Shown in pieces: positions 21,698 through 29,273 of a DNA stretch of 41,298 nt. The DNA is from STD2-77 sp964503935 (GTDB lineage: Bacteria > Patescibacteriota > Minisyncoccia > JAHIHE01 > JAGLIN01): assembly GCA_964503935.1 (NCBI GenBank), contig CAZDCJ010000006.1, positions 1 to 41,298 on the forward strand, in the 5' to 3' direction. The translations under genes were made by a program, and so were the position numbers. Position 1 is the first letter of the stretch. Each line of letters opens with the position of its first letter. Under the pieces are notes generated by a model. It was not told where the DNA came from, did not search any database, and saw only the letters and a program-made list of their open reading frames with translations.

Positions 21698-22962
21698 TCA
21701 ACTCTCCAAAGATACTCAAGACCATGAAGCTGGCGCTCGGCGGGCTCACTTCGAACAAGTCTCGGACGGGGCTCTCGGTGCTCGGCATCGTAATCGGCGT
21801 GGCGGCGGTCATCATGATCGTCTCGACCGGCCAGGGGCTGCGCGCTCTCATCATGGAACAGCTCAATTCGTTCGGTTCGGACGTGATGTCGGTAGAAATA
21901 AAGGCCCCGGGGTCGGATATGATGAGCACTATGCGTTCGACTATGCAGGGGGTGGTGATAACCACGCTCAAGGCGTCGGATGCCGAGGCACTACGCGATC
22001 GGGACCGCTTCCCTTATATACGGACCGCGTCGGGATATTCGTCGGGGATGGAGCTTGCGACCTACAAGGAAGAGGAGGTCCAGGCGATGATCATAGCGTC
22101 GGACGCGTATTATCAGGCCATAGATCCGATGACCGTCGTGGAAAGAGGGAACTTCTATACCGATGCCGATGACGAGGGTATGGCGCAGGTAGTCGTCATC
22201 GGTTCGGAGATAGCCGAGAAGTTCTTCGGCGACGGCGATCCGATAGGGAAGGATATCAAGATAAAGAATAAGAATTTTGAAGTGATCGGAGTGCTTAAGG
22301 AGCGGGGGGAGATAATGACGATCAGCATGGACGAGTTGTTGATGATGCCGATCGACACTTTCCAGAAGATGATCGCGGGAGTGGACCATATCCAGGAGAT
22401 AGGCATCAAGCTGGAAGACGAATCCTATCTCGGACAGGCTCGGTACGAGGTGGCCGGACTTATGAGAGAAAGACATAAGATAAGCAATCCCAAGGATGAC
22501 GACTTCGAGATCTTTACGATGGACGAGGCCATGAAGTCAGTGGATTCGATTACGACGGCCATATCGATCCTCCTAGGGCTCCTGGCGGCGATTTCTCTCT
22601 TCGTAGGAGGTATCGGGATCATGAATATCATGCTGGTCATCGTGGCGGAAAGGACCAGGGAGATAGGGCTCAGGAAAGCGGTAGGCGCCAGGTATCGTGA
22701 TATAATGAATCAATTCGTCATGGAGGCGGTCGCAATATCGCTTTTGGGCGGGTTTATCGGCATAGTGATTGGCGTATCGTTCTCTTATCTGATCGCGTAT
22801 ATGATAACCAACTTTCTCGGGATGGAATGGCCGTTCGTGATGTCTTATGGGACTATCTTCGTATCTTTCTTTGTCGCGGCGCTTTTCGGCATAGTGTTCG
22901 GATGGTATCCGGCCAAAGAGGCGGCGAGCCTGAGTCCGATCGAAGCGCTCCGGAAGAACTAA
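21691..22962 (+). CDS. FtsX/MacB-type ABC transporter permease 2
   Basis: The protein has 423 residues and the same plan as permease 1: a first helix in SNKSRTGLSVLGIVIGVAAVIMIVSTGQG, a large extracytoplasmic domain, then AISLFVGGIGIMNIMLVIVAERTREIGLRKAVGARYRDIMNQF and two more helices ending in the SPIEALRKN tail. Sequence is clearly related to permease 1 but not near-identical, so the pair is an old duplication. TATAAT touches the ATG, so if that hexamer is used, translation would have to begin further in (M12, 21724). Otherwise the gene is read from upstream. It likely completes a two-permease exporter with the ATPase at 18802. Confidence 0.93.
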   Translation: MSINSPKILKTMKLALGGLTSNKSRTGLSVLGIVIGVAAVIMIVSTGQGLRALIMEQLNSFGSDVMSVEIKAPGSDMMSTMRSTMQGVVITTLKASDAEALRDRDRFPYIRTASGYSSGMELATYKEEEVQAMIIASDAYYQAIDPMTVVERGNFYTDADDEGMAQVVVIGSEIAEKFFGDGDPIGKDIKIKNKNFEVIGVLKERGEIMTISMDELLMMPIDTFQKMIAGVDHIQEIGIKLEDESYLGQARYEVAGLMRERHKISNPKDDDFEIFTMDEAMKSVDSITTAISILLGLLAAISLFVGGIGIMNIMLVIVAERTREIGLRKAVGARYRDIMNQFVMEAVAISLLGGFIGIVIGVSFSYLIAYMITNFLGMEWPFVMSYGTIFVSFFVAALFGIVFGWYPAKEAASLSPIEALRKN

Positions 22963-23635
22963 ATCAGAATTCTGGAGCAGCAGGCTCTGGTCTGCGTGAT
23001 TTTATAATCCTACGTAATAGGATAAGCGGCGGCTGTCATCCTGGACTTGTTTCAGGATCATCTGTATGCGGCGTTCAATCCGAAATAATGTGGACTAAAT
23101 CTCATATCACGAAGATGCTGAAATGAGTCCAGTATGACAAGACAAGGAGGCGGGGACAACCTCTCGCTTTCTTTGTGATGACCGTTCTTATTTTAATCAG
23201 TTTGAAATCAAAACCTTAGGTTTAACCGAGACGATTGAACCAACGATGAAGCGATCTTAATCCCTGAATACTTGGGACTCGTGCCAGAATAAGGCATCTT
23301 ATCCCCATTCGGATAGCCTGAATCGGCCATTTAGGTCGCTTCTCTTCCATTTTTGACAACCATTTGTCCTTCTGATAGTATTAAATCGTATTTAAGTAAC
23401 TTTAATTTTTTCGGTTGGCTGGATTTAATGGATGCGTTCGTATTATAGAAGATGATAAAATATGCTGCTTTCTCCCTCAAAATTCAAGTATTTTTCACAA
23501 GAAGATTTGGACCAAAACAAAAATTCTCGGATACCCTCAGGGAAAAGGGGGGTGGGTTTTTTCTTATAAAGAACATGCCCGTCCGGACATATTTTCGCAT
23601 GCATTAATCTCCTCTAACTGACTTAGGAGAAAACA
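22963..23635. other. 673-base gap between permease 2 and rny
   Basis: It holds one palindromic repeat (23033-23141) and otherwise low-identity sequence. A 42-codon minus-strand frame (23222-23350) has no start signal and no known match. A GC-rich run near 23550-23556 before T's is not a clear terminator. The last 15 bases carry the rny ribosome-binding site. No convincing gene is seen. Confidence 0.6.
23033..23141. repeat. Palindromic repeat with TGTCATCC / ATGACA ends
   Basis: It opens CTGTCATCCTGGACTTG and closes GAGTCCAGTATGACAAG, and the ends pair as CTGGACTTGTTTCAGGA with TGCTGAAATGAGTCCAG. It is of the same family type as 27859-27964. Confidence 0.65.
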
Positions 23636-25165
23636 ATGGATATAATAAGCGTTTTAGGCATCGGCCTTGCGGCTTTTTTTGCGGGAGGGGCAATAGGATA
23701 CTACGGCAGGAAATTCTTTGCCAAGAAGCAGGTTGAAAGCGCAGAGGCCAAAGTGAGTAAGATATTTACTGAGGCGAAAGACAAGGCGGCGGAGACAGTC
23801 TTGGAAGCACAGAACAAGGCGGTGAAGATACTCGAGGACGCGAAAGCGGACGAGAGCGAAAGGACAAGGCAGATCGCGCGCAACGAGGAAAGGATTGCGA
23901 AGAAAGAGGATGCGCTCGATAAGAAGTCGTCCGAACTGGAAAAGCAGAAGGAGGGGTTGCAGGAGAAGAGCAAGCAGATAATGGGTATCAAAGAGGAGGT
24001 CGAGAATATCAAGACCGAGCAGCTTGAGAAGCTGCAGAAGATCGCGGAATTGGACAAAGAAAGGGCGAAGACCATCATCTTGGAAAGGGTGGAGAAGGCG
24101 AATGCGGATGAGATCCTGAAAAGGATGAAGCACTTGGAAGCGGAAGGTATCGAGGAGCTCAACAAGAAGGCCAACAATATCATAGTGCAGGCCATCCAGA
24201 AATATTCCGGTACGCACACTGCGGAGACGACCACCTCGACCGTCGAGATCCCGAGTGATGAGATGAAAGGAAGGATCATCGGCCGCGAAGGGCGGAACAT
24301 ACGGACTTTGGAGCAGCTGACCGGAGTAGAAGTCATCATCGACGACACGCCGGAAACGATCATAATTTCCGGTTTTGACCCGATCCGGAGGCAGGTTGCC
24401 AAAATCTCTCTGGAAAAGCTTATCTCGGACGGGCGTATCCATCCGGCCCGCATAGAGGAAGTGGTGGAAGAGACAAAGAAAGAAATCATCAATTCCGTCA
24501 AAGAGGCGGGCGAGGTGGCTGTCGCCGATCTGGGTGTGGTAGGATTCGATCCTAAGCTCGTTCATCTTGTCGGACGCCTCAAATACCGTACCAGCTACGG
24601 GCAGAACGTGCTCTTACACTCGGTAGAGGTGGCGCGGCTGGCGGCATCGATCGCAAGCGAGATCAAGGCGGATGTGACGGTCGCCAAGAAGGCCGGACTA
24701 TTGCACGACATCGGCAAGGCAGTGGATCACGAGATCCAGGGAACTCATGTCGAGATCGGTATCAATATACTCAAGAAATTCGGCGTCTCAGAGGATATCA
24801 TTACCGCGATGAAGTCGCATCACGAGGATTTTCCCTACGAGAGCACCGAGGCGGTCATCATCAAGGTAGCGGACGCCATTTCGGCGTCTCGGCCGGGCGC
24901 GCGTAAAGATACGCTGGAGAATTACATCAAGCGCCTCGAGGAGCTTGAGAATATCGCCAATTCCTTCGAAGGAGTGGAGAAGAGCTATGCCATCCAGGCA
25001 GGAAGGGAAGTGCGCGTATTCGTCACGCCGGAGAAGGTCGATGACCTGAGCGCGGCAAAGATGTCCCGCGGCATCGCGGACCGTATCGAGGAGACGCTCA
25101 ACTATCCGGGTGAGATCAAGGTGCATGTCATTCGCGAGACTCGTTCCGTGGAATACGCGAGATAG
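23636..25165 (+). CDS. rny: Ribonuclease Y
   Basis: The protein has 509 residues. TAGGAG stands seven bases before the ATG. One N-terminal membrane helix (MDIISVLGIGLAAFFAGGAIG) anchors the protein; a long Lys/Glu coiled coil follows (about 30-200), then a KH domain (GRIIGREGRNIRTLEQLTGVEVIIDDTP, about 216-245) and an HD domain whose metal motif LLHDIGKAVDHE lies near 353. The end (HVIRETRSVEYAR) is typical. It starts mRNA decay at the membrane. ymdB lies directly downstream, the same order as in Bacillus. A strong terminator follows, so the two may be separate transcripts. Confidence 0.97.
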   Translation: MDIISVLGIGLAAFFAGGAIGYYGRKFFAKKQVESAEAKVSKIFTEAKDKAAETVLEAQNKAVKILEDAKADESERTRQIARNEERIAKKEDALDKKSSELEKQKEGLQEKSKQIMGIKEEVENIKTEQLEKLQKIAELDKERAKTIILERVEKANADEILKRMKHLEAEGIEELNKKANNIIVQAIQKYSGTHTAETTTSTVEIPSDEMKGRIIGREGRNIRTLEQLTGVEVIIDDTPETIIISGFDPIRRQVAKISLEKLISDGRIHPARIEEVVEETKKEIINSVKEAGEVAVADLGVVGFDPKLVHLVGRLKYRTSYGQNVLLHSVEVARLAASIASEIKADVTVAKKAGLLHDIGKAVDHEIQGTHVEIGINILKKFGVSEDIITAMKSHHEDFPYESTEAVIIKVADAISASRPGARKDTLENYIKRLEELENIANSFEGVEKSYAIQAGREVRVFVTPEKVDDLSAAKMSRGIADRIEETLNYPGEIKVHVIRETRSVEYAR

Positions 25166-25174
25166 ATATTTTAC

Positions 25175-25204
25175 AAAGACGCATGACCTTATGCGTCTTT
25201 TGCC
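25175..25204 (+). terminator. Strong intrinsic terminator of rny
   Basis: AAAGACGCAT (25175-25184) pairs with ATGCGTCTTT (25191-25200) around GACCTT, with T's after. Confidence 0.9.
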
Positions 25205-25247
25205 ATTGAGGCGGATCATCTATCAAGGCGGAGGAATATCTTCTGTC

Positions 25248-25327
25248 TGTCATCTCGGAATCTTCTGGAAAGGATATATCCGGGATCCCGATATGAGATT
25301 GATTAATCGTAGAATTCCGGAATGACA
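25248..25327. repeat. Short palindromic repeat with TGTCATCTCGGAAT / ATTCCGGAATGACA ends
   Basis: The ends pair as TGTCAT with ATGACA and TCGGAATCTTC with GAATTCCGG less well; inside lies ATCCGGGATCCCGAT. No ORF. It lies between rny and ymdB. Confidence 0.55.
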
Positions 25328-25341
25328 CGTAAGAAAATCCA

Positions 25342-25347
25342 TATAAT
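25342..25347 (+). promoter_or_regulatory. TATAAT box close before ymdB (leaderless start likely)
   Basis: A perfect TATAAT ends only eight bases before the ATG at 25356. Transcription would begin near 25354, giving an mRNA with almost no leader. No -35 hexamer is seen. Confidence 0.5.
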
Positions 25348-25355
25348 CTATATTT

Positions 25356-26159
25356 ATGCGCATATTATTCTTGGGAGACATGGTAGGAAGACCGGCCCGC
25401 AAGGCCGTAGCCAAGTTCATCGCGGAGAAGAAATCAGAGCTCGGGATAGATGTGGTCGTTGCCAATAGCGACAATCTGGCGCACGGGAGGAGCGTGACGC
25501 GAAGGACGGTGGAAGAGATGCTTTCTGCCGGGGTGGATATTCTTACCTGCGGAGACCACGCATGGGATAACGTGCAGGCGCTTGATATTCTCAAGGCTGG
25601 AGATCTGGATTTCGTCGCGCCGGCCAATCTGCCGGGCTACGAGGCCGCGATGAGTCGCAGGTATTTCGAGAAGGCGGGCGAGAAGATACTTGTGATAAAC
25701 CTCATGGGAAGAGTCTTTATCGACAAGGAACTCACTTCTCCGTTCGAAATAGTAGATAAGATACTCGAGGAAGATTCCCAAGGCGAAAAGGCCAGGATCG
25801 TCTTGGTGGATTTCCACGCAGAGACTACCAGTGAGAAGAAAGCGCTGGGAAGATATCTGGATGGCCGGGTATCGGCGGTTCTGGGGACGCATACCCACGT
25901 GCAGACGGCGGACGAAGAGATTTTGCCTGAAGGAACGGCTTATCTGACGGATGCCGGCATGGTGGGGGCGAGGAATTCCATTTTGGGGTGCGAGATTGAT
26001 CCCGTGATCAAGCAGTTTACCGAAGGCGCGCCTTTCAAATATCGTCTCAAGGAAGATAGAGAGGTATCGCTCGAAGGGGCGATGCTCACGATCGATGAGA
26101 AGACCGGCAAGGCGACGGGTATTGACAGAATCCGAGAGATCGTCACGGTCAAAAACTGA
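25356..26159 (+). CDS. ymdB: YmdB-family (TIGR00282) metallophosphoesterase
   Basis: The protein has 267 residues. It matches the YmdB family throughout: MRILFLGDMVG (D8), DFHAETTSEK, GTHTHVQTADEEILPEGTAYLTDAGM and GAMLTID near the end. The family hydrolyses 2',3'-cyclic AMP and related compounds and, in Bacillus, affects biofilm choice and RNase Y. Two positions differ from the remembered consensus: D39 for the usual Glu (ANSDN instead of NGEN) and D67 for the usual Asn (CGDHAWD instead of GNHTWD), both expected to hold metal. The protein may still bind two metals through other ligands. It probably starts leaderless. Confidence 0.93.
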   Translation: MRILFLGDMVGRPARKAVAKFIAEKKSELGIDVVVANSDNLAHGRSVTRRTVEEMLSAGVDILTCGDHAWDNVQALDILKAGDLDFVAPANLPGYEAAMSRRYFEKAGEKILVINLMGRVFIDKELTSPFEIVDKILEEDSQGEKARIVLVDFHAETTSEKKALGRYLDGRVSAVLGTHTHVQTADEEILPEGTAYLTDAGMVGARNSILGCEIDPVIKQFTEGAPFKYRLKEDREVSLEGAMLTIDEKTGKATGIDRIREIVTVKN

Positions 26160-26164
26160 GACGC

Positions 26165-26192
26165 TTGCCTTATTTCAGCCATTTGTTATAAT
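26165..26192 (+). promoter_or_regulatory. Promoter of the HU gene
   Basis: TTGCCT (26165-26170), a 16-base spacer and TATAAT (26187-26192) with the extended TG-N in front (TGTTATAAT). The leader is about 85 bases. Confidence 0.75.
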
Positions 26193-26283
26193 GCACTTAT
26201 GAATTTGAATCGCATATAAGACTTTCAAAATATAGCATCGCATCTGAGTGCTTAATCAATTTAAGAAGAAGGGAGGTGTATCA

Positions 26284-26559
26284 ATGACAAAAGATGAATT
26301 GATCGACAGTGTAGCTTCCAAGACGGATTCTTCCAAGAAGGACGTCGAAAGGATCTTGAGCGCTATTATCGACACTATCACCAACTCTTTGACTGATGGC
26401 GAGAAGGTCGCTCTGACCGGATTCGGTACTTTCGATGTCAGCAAGCGTGCTGCTCGCACCGGCGTCAACCCGCAGAACCCTGGCCAGAAGATCCAGATCC
26501 CGGCTATGACTGTTCCGAAGTTCAAGGCTGGAAAGAGCCTCAAGGACGCCGTAAAGTAG
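26284..26559 (+). CDS. hup: DNA-binding protein HU
   Basis: The protein has 91 residues. The start at ATG 26284 is chosen over an upstream in-frame one because GGGAGGTG stands seven bases before it and the HU fold begins with MTKDELID. The two-helix body (SVASKTDSSKKDVERILSAIIDTITNSLTDGEKVALTGFGTFDVSKR) and the beta-arm (ARTGVNPQNPGQKIQIPAMTVPKFKAGKSLKDAVK, with the arm Pro) are typical. HU bends and compacts DNA and is abundant, which fits the strong promoter, ribosome-binding site and terminator. The gene is a single unit. Confidence 0.97.
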   Translation: MTKDELIDSVASKTDSSKKDVERILSAIIDTITNSLTDGEKVALTGFGTFDVSKRAARTGVNPQNPGQKIQIPAMTVPKFKAGKSLKDAVK

Positions 26560-26578
26560 AGTCTTTTTAACGGAAAAT

Positions 26579-26622
26579 CTCGATTGCCCCCGCGAGGGGG
26601 AGTTGAGGTTTTTTGTTTTTAG
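26579..26622 (+). terminator. Intrinsic terminator of the HU gene
   Basis: CCCCC-GCGA-GGGGG with outer pairs CTC/GAG (26579-26607), then TTTTTTG and more T's. Confidence 0.85.
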
Positions 26623-26717
26623 AAAGAAATATTAAACGTGGGATAATACTAAATATGTAATGCTGAAAACTGCATTTTGTGCGATACTGTAGCCATAATC
26701 GGTAGATAAATTACAGT

Positions 26718-27585
26718 ATGGTTATAAAAAAACGCTAGATATTGCCCAAAATGCGGTTCTTAGCATACCAAGAAATACGGCAAGGCCAGGAATAAGCAAC
26801 GGTATTTCTGCAAGGATCGCGGAACACAATTTCTTACGAAATCCAGAAAATCAATCTTGCAAAAAGTGCTTTGGAAAGAATATGCATGGCAAAGACAAAC
26901 GGTCCCGCAGTTGGCGCAAAAGCGTAAGCGCAGTCGGCAATGGATTAAGGATCAATCGGATAAGGCTATTATTGAAAAACCAAAGATCCAACCCTGCCCT
27001 GTTGTAGTTGTCACGGACATGACTTTTATCAGAAGAGCTTACGGCATTGCTGTTATCCGTGCCCCTCATCTTAAAAAGAATCTTGCCTGGAAACTATCCA
27101 AGACCGAGGCCATTCGCGTTTACCAGGAATTGCGGTTTGAACTGGAAAAACAAGGCTTTGAGACAGATGCGGCAGTAATTGACGGAAAACCGGGATTATT
27201 CGACGTATTCTGGGATGTTCATATCCGAATGTGTCATTTCCACCAGTTGCAGATCGTCAACCGATATCCGACTACCAGACCCAAGCTTCCGGCTAGCATT
27301 GAATTGCGAAGGATCGCGCTGCGTATTCCTCGAAGCTACGAGGATGAAATTAAAGATATGCCGGATGACTGGCATGAAAGATGGCAGGAATTCCTGAAAG
27401 AAAAGACTTTCAATCCAGAAACAAGAAGGTGGTTCTACACCTATAAACGAGTACGAAGTGCTTACCGCAGCCTCAATAAGAATCTGCCAATCCTTTATAC
27501 TTACCAAAAATATCCAGAACTGCGTATTCCCAATACTACTGTCCGCAAGGAATTTGCGGCAAAATATCTTAGGCTGAAATTTTAA
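26718..27585 (+). pseudogene. Zn-ribbon IS256-type transposase, decayed
   Basis: In one frame, CPKCGS (26743-26760), a TAG at 26761-26763, HTKKYGKARNKQRYFCKD and an Arg (26818-26820) where a Cys of the zinc ribbon is expected, then an open frame to 27585. The core shows the DDE-type transposase blocks: VVVVTDMTFIRRAYGIAV, DAAVIDGKPGLFD and MCHFHQLQIVNRYPTTRPKLP, which resemble the 'variant Zn-binding' IS256-like transposases of CPR genomes. The start is out of frame with ATG 26718, and the C-terminal block after IPNTT (usually NSLDG.F..LK) is lost. It carries an early stop, a mutated zinc ligand and a broken end, so it is dead. ATACTGTA/TACAGTAT (26684-26719) is a small inverted repeat ahead of it. 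Confidence 0.75.
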
Positions 27586-27681
27586 GCAATCTAAAATGTC
27601 TAAAGATTGGAAGGTCAAATAGCGTTGATCTTCCTAAAAATTTCCAAGTTTATAAGTCATTGTAGCCTTGGAAAAGTAAAT

Positions 27682-27709
27682 AACGGATTCAGGTCCGTTG
27701 TTTTTTATT
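27682..27709 (+). terminator. Intrinsic terminator downstream of the transposase remnant
   Basis: AACGGA (27682-27687) pairs with TCCGTT (27694-27699), followed by GTTTTTTATTT. It may be the old terminator of a gene lost at the insertion site. The rest of 27586-27858 shows no gene. Confidence 0.7.
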
Positions 27710-27858
27710 TATGGTATAGAGTCTATCAAGTTCGCAAGGATTGCGGGTTTAGAAGAGGAAGCAATGGTCCCAAGCCGTTGTTTTTTGTTGCCTTTCGTTG
27801 CTTCGGGCGTCATCGTTCTGTATGGCACAGGATGACCAATTGTAATCTAGGCCTGCGC

Positions 27859-27964
27859 TGTCATGCTGAACTCGTTTCAGCATCTTCGTAATATTAAGTC
27901 AGAACCCTATATTTGTAGTTGGTGCGTAATGTAATGAGGATCCTGAAACAAGTTCAGGATGACA
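27859..27964. repeat. Palindromic repeat with TGTCATGCTGAACTCG / TTCAGGATGACA ends
   Basis: The left arm pairs inside itself (GCTGAACTCGTTTCAGC) and the right arm is GATCCTGAAACAAGTTCAGGATGACA in sense. A further fragment, TTGTCATTCCCGCAAAAGCG, follows at 27975. No ORF. Confidence 0.65.
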
Positions 27965-28067
27965 AATTTGATTGTCATTCCCGCAAAAGCGAGAATCGAG
28001 GATTTGACTATAACTCAGTTCCTTAGTCCCACTCTTTTAAGACAGAAACCAGATATCCGCTTTCTGT

Positions 28068-28096
28068 TTGACTTAAGGCCGTATTTTTCCTAAAAT
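28068..28096 (+). promoter_or_regulatory. Promoter of the surface-glycan genes (module shared with 37081)
   Basis: TTGACT (28068-28073), a 17-base spacer and TAAAAT (28091-28096). The -35 and its surroundings, GCTTTCTG then TTTGACTTAAGGCCG, are repeated with two or three changes at 37072-37094. An inverted pair CAGAAA/TTTCTG stands just upstream. Confidence 0.8.
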
Positions 28097-28136
28097 TACC
28101 TAGGTAATACACATTAGTTTTAATAGGTCACCCTTT

Positions 28137-29258
28137 ATGAGAATTGCAATCGACGCGCGGAGTCTGGAGGGGAATAAGACCGGGGTGGGGAGGTATCTGG
28201 AGAATCTCCTCGGGGCTTGGAAAGAGAAGAAGGACTGCGAATTCATCCTATATTTCAAAGACGAGATTCCCAAGCGGGAATATCTGGAGAGTAAAAACTT
28301 CATCTTGAAAAGACTGGAGAATCCGCTCGGATTTTCCAGCAATTTCTTCTTCCAGCATATCCTCTTGCCATACAGCCTCAGAAGAGACAAGGCTGATTTT
28401 TTCTTTTCGCCTTTTTACCTCCGGCCGTTTTTCTGTCCGGTAAGATCCGCGATCGTCCTTCATGATATTTCCTACGAGGCGCATCCGGAGTGGTTCGACG
28501 GCAAGAGCCAGTTCATTCTCCGGACGCTTTCCAAAATATCGGCGCGCTACGCCGATATCATCTTTACGCCCTCCGCTTATAGTAAGGAGGAGGTTACGAA
28601 GTATTACGGCACTGATCCGGTCAAGGTCGTCGTCACGCCACTTGCGCCGGACGGCAATTTTCGGATAGCCGGAGATGAGAAGATGAGAGAAGTAAAGGAA
28701 AAGTACGGACTCGGGCAATATGTCCTTTCCGTGGGAACGATGTTCAGCCGGAGGCACATCCCCGAAATCATAGGGGCATTCGGGAGGTTGTCCGGAAAGG
28801 GCGGGGATTATCAGCTCATGATCGTCGGAAAGAATAAGACTTTTCCATCCGTAGATATAGATGCCCTGATATCCGAGGCGAACGAAAGAGCAGGCAGAAA
28901 GGGTATCGTCCGCGCGGATTCCGTCTCCGAAGAGGAGCTCATGGCTTTCTATAGCGGCGCGGAAGCGGTCATCTATCTTTCGGATTACGAGGGTTTCGGC
29001 TTGCCGGTGGTGGAGGCGCAGTATTTTGGAGCGGCGGTCATAACCAGCCGCAATACTTCGCTCATCGAGGTGGGGGGCGATTCGGTGGAATCCGTGCCCG
29101 AGAATAAAGAAGATGATATCTATATTAGCCTCGAAAAAGTGCTGGGAGACGCGCGATACCGCACTGCTCTCACTCTGAAAGGGAAAGAGAACATCCGCCG
29201 ATTCGACTGGAATAGCTGTGCCGAGAAAACCCTTTCGTCCATCTTAAGATTAAAATAA
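28137..29258 (+). CDS. GT4-family glycosyltransferase
   Basis: The protein has 373 residues. The N-terminal Rossmann half opens with MRIAIDARSLEGNKTGVGRYLENLL, the usual beginning of mannosyl/rhamnosyl-type GT4 enzymes; the C-terminal half has VLSVGTMFSRRHIPEIIGAF, the nucleotide-sugar block, and the E-x7-E motif in SDYEGFGLPVVEAQYFG. It transfers a sugar from an NDP donor onto a surface glycan or lipid carrier on the cytoplasmic side. It is followed 15 bases on by an O-antigen-ligase-like gene. The promoter at 28068 should drive both. No Shine-Dalgarno is evident. Confidence 0.93.
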   Translation: MRIAIDARSLEGNKTGVGRYLENLLGAWKEKKDCEFILYFKDEIPKREYLESKNFILKRLENPLGFSSNFFFQHILLPYSLRRDKADFFFSPFYLRPFFCPVRSAIVLHDISYEAHPEWFDGKSQFILRTLSKISARYADIIFTPSAYSKEEVTKYYGTDPVKVVVTPLAPDGNFRIAGDEKMREVKEKYGLGQYVLSVGTMFSRRHIPEIIGAFGRLSGKGGDYQLMIVGKNKTFPSVDIDALISEANERAGRKGIVRADSVSEEELMAFYSGAEAVIYLSDYEGFGLPVVEAQYFGAAVITSRNTSLIEVGGDSVESVPENKEDDIYISLEKVLGDARYRTALTLKGKENIRRFDWNSCAEKTLSSILRLK

Positions 29259-29273
29259 GCCTAAGCTCATATC

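Noticed and set aside
23222..23350. 42-codon minus-strand frame (MEEKRPKWPIQAIRMG...)
   Set aside because: The sequence looks faintly protein-like but has no ribosome-binding site, promoter or recognised relative.
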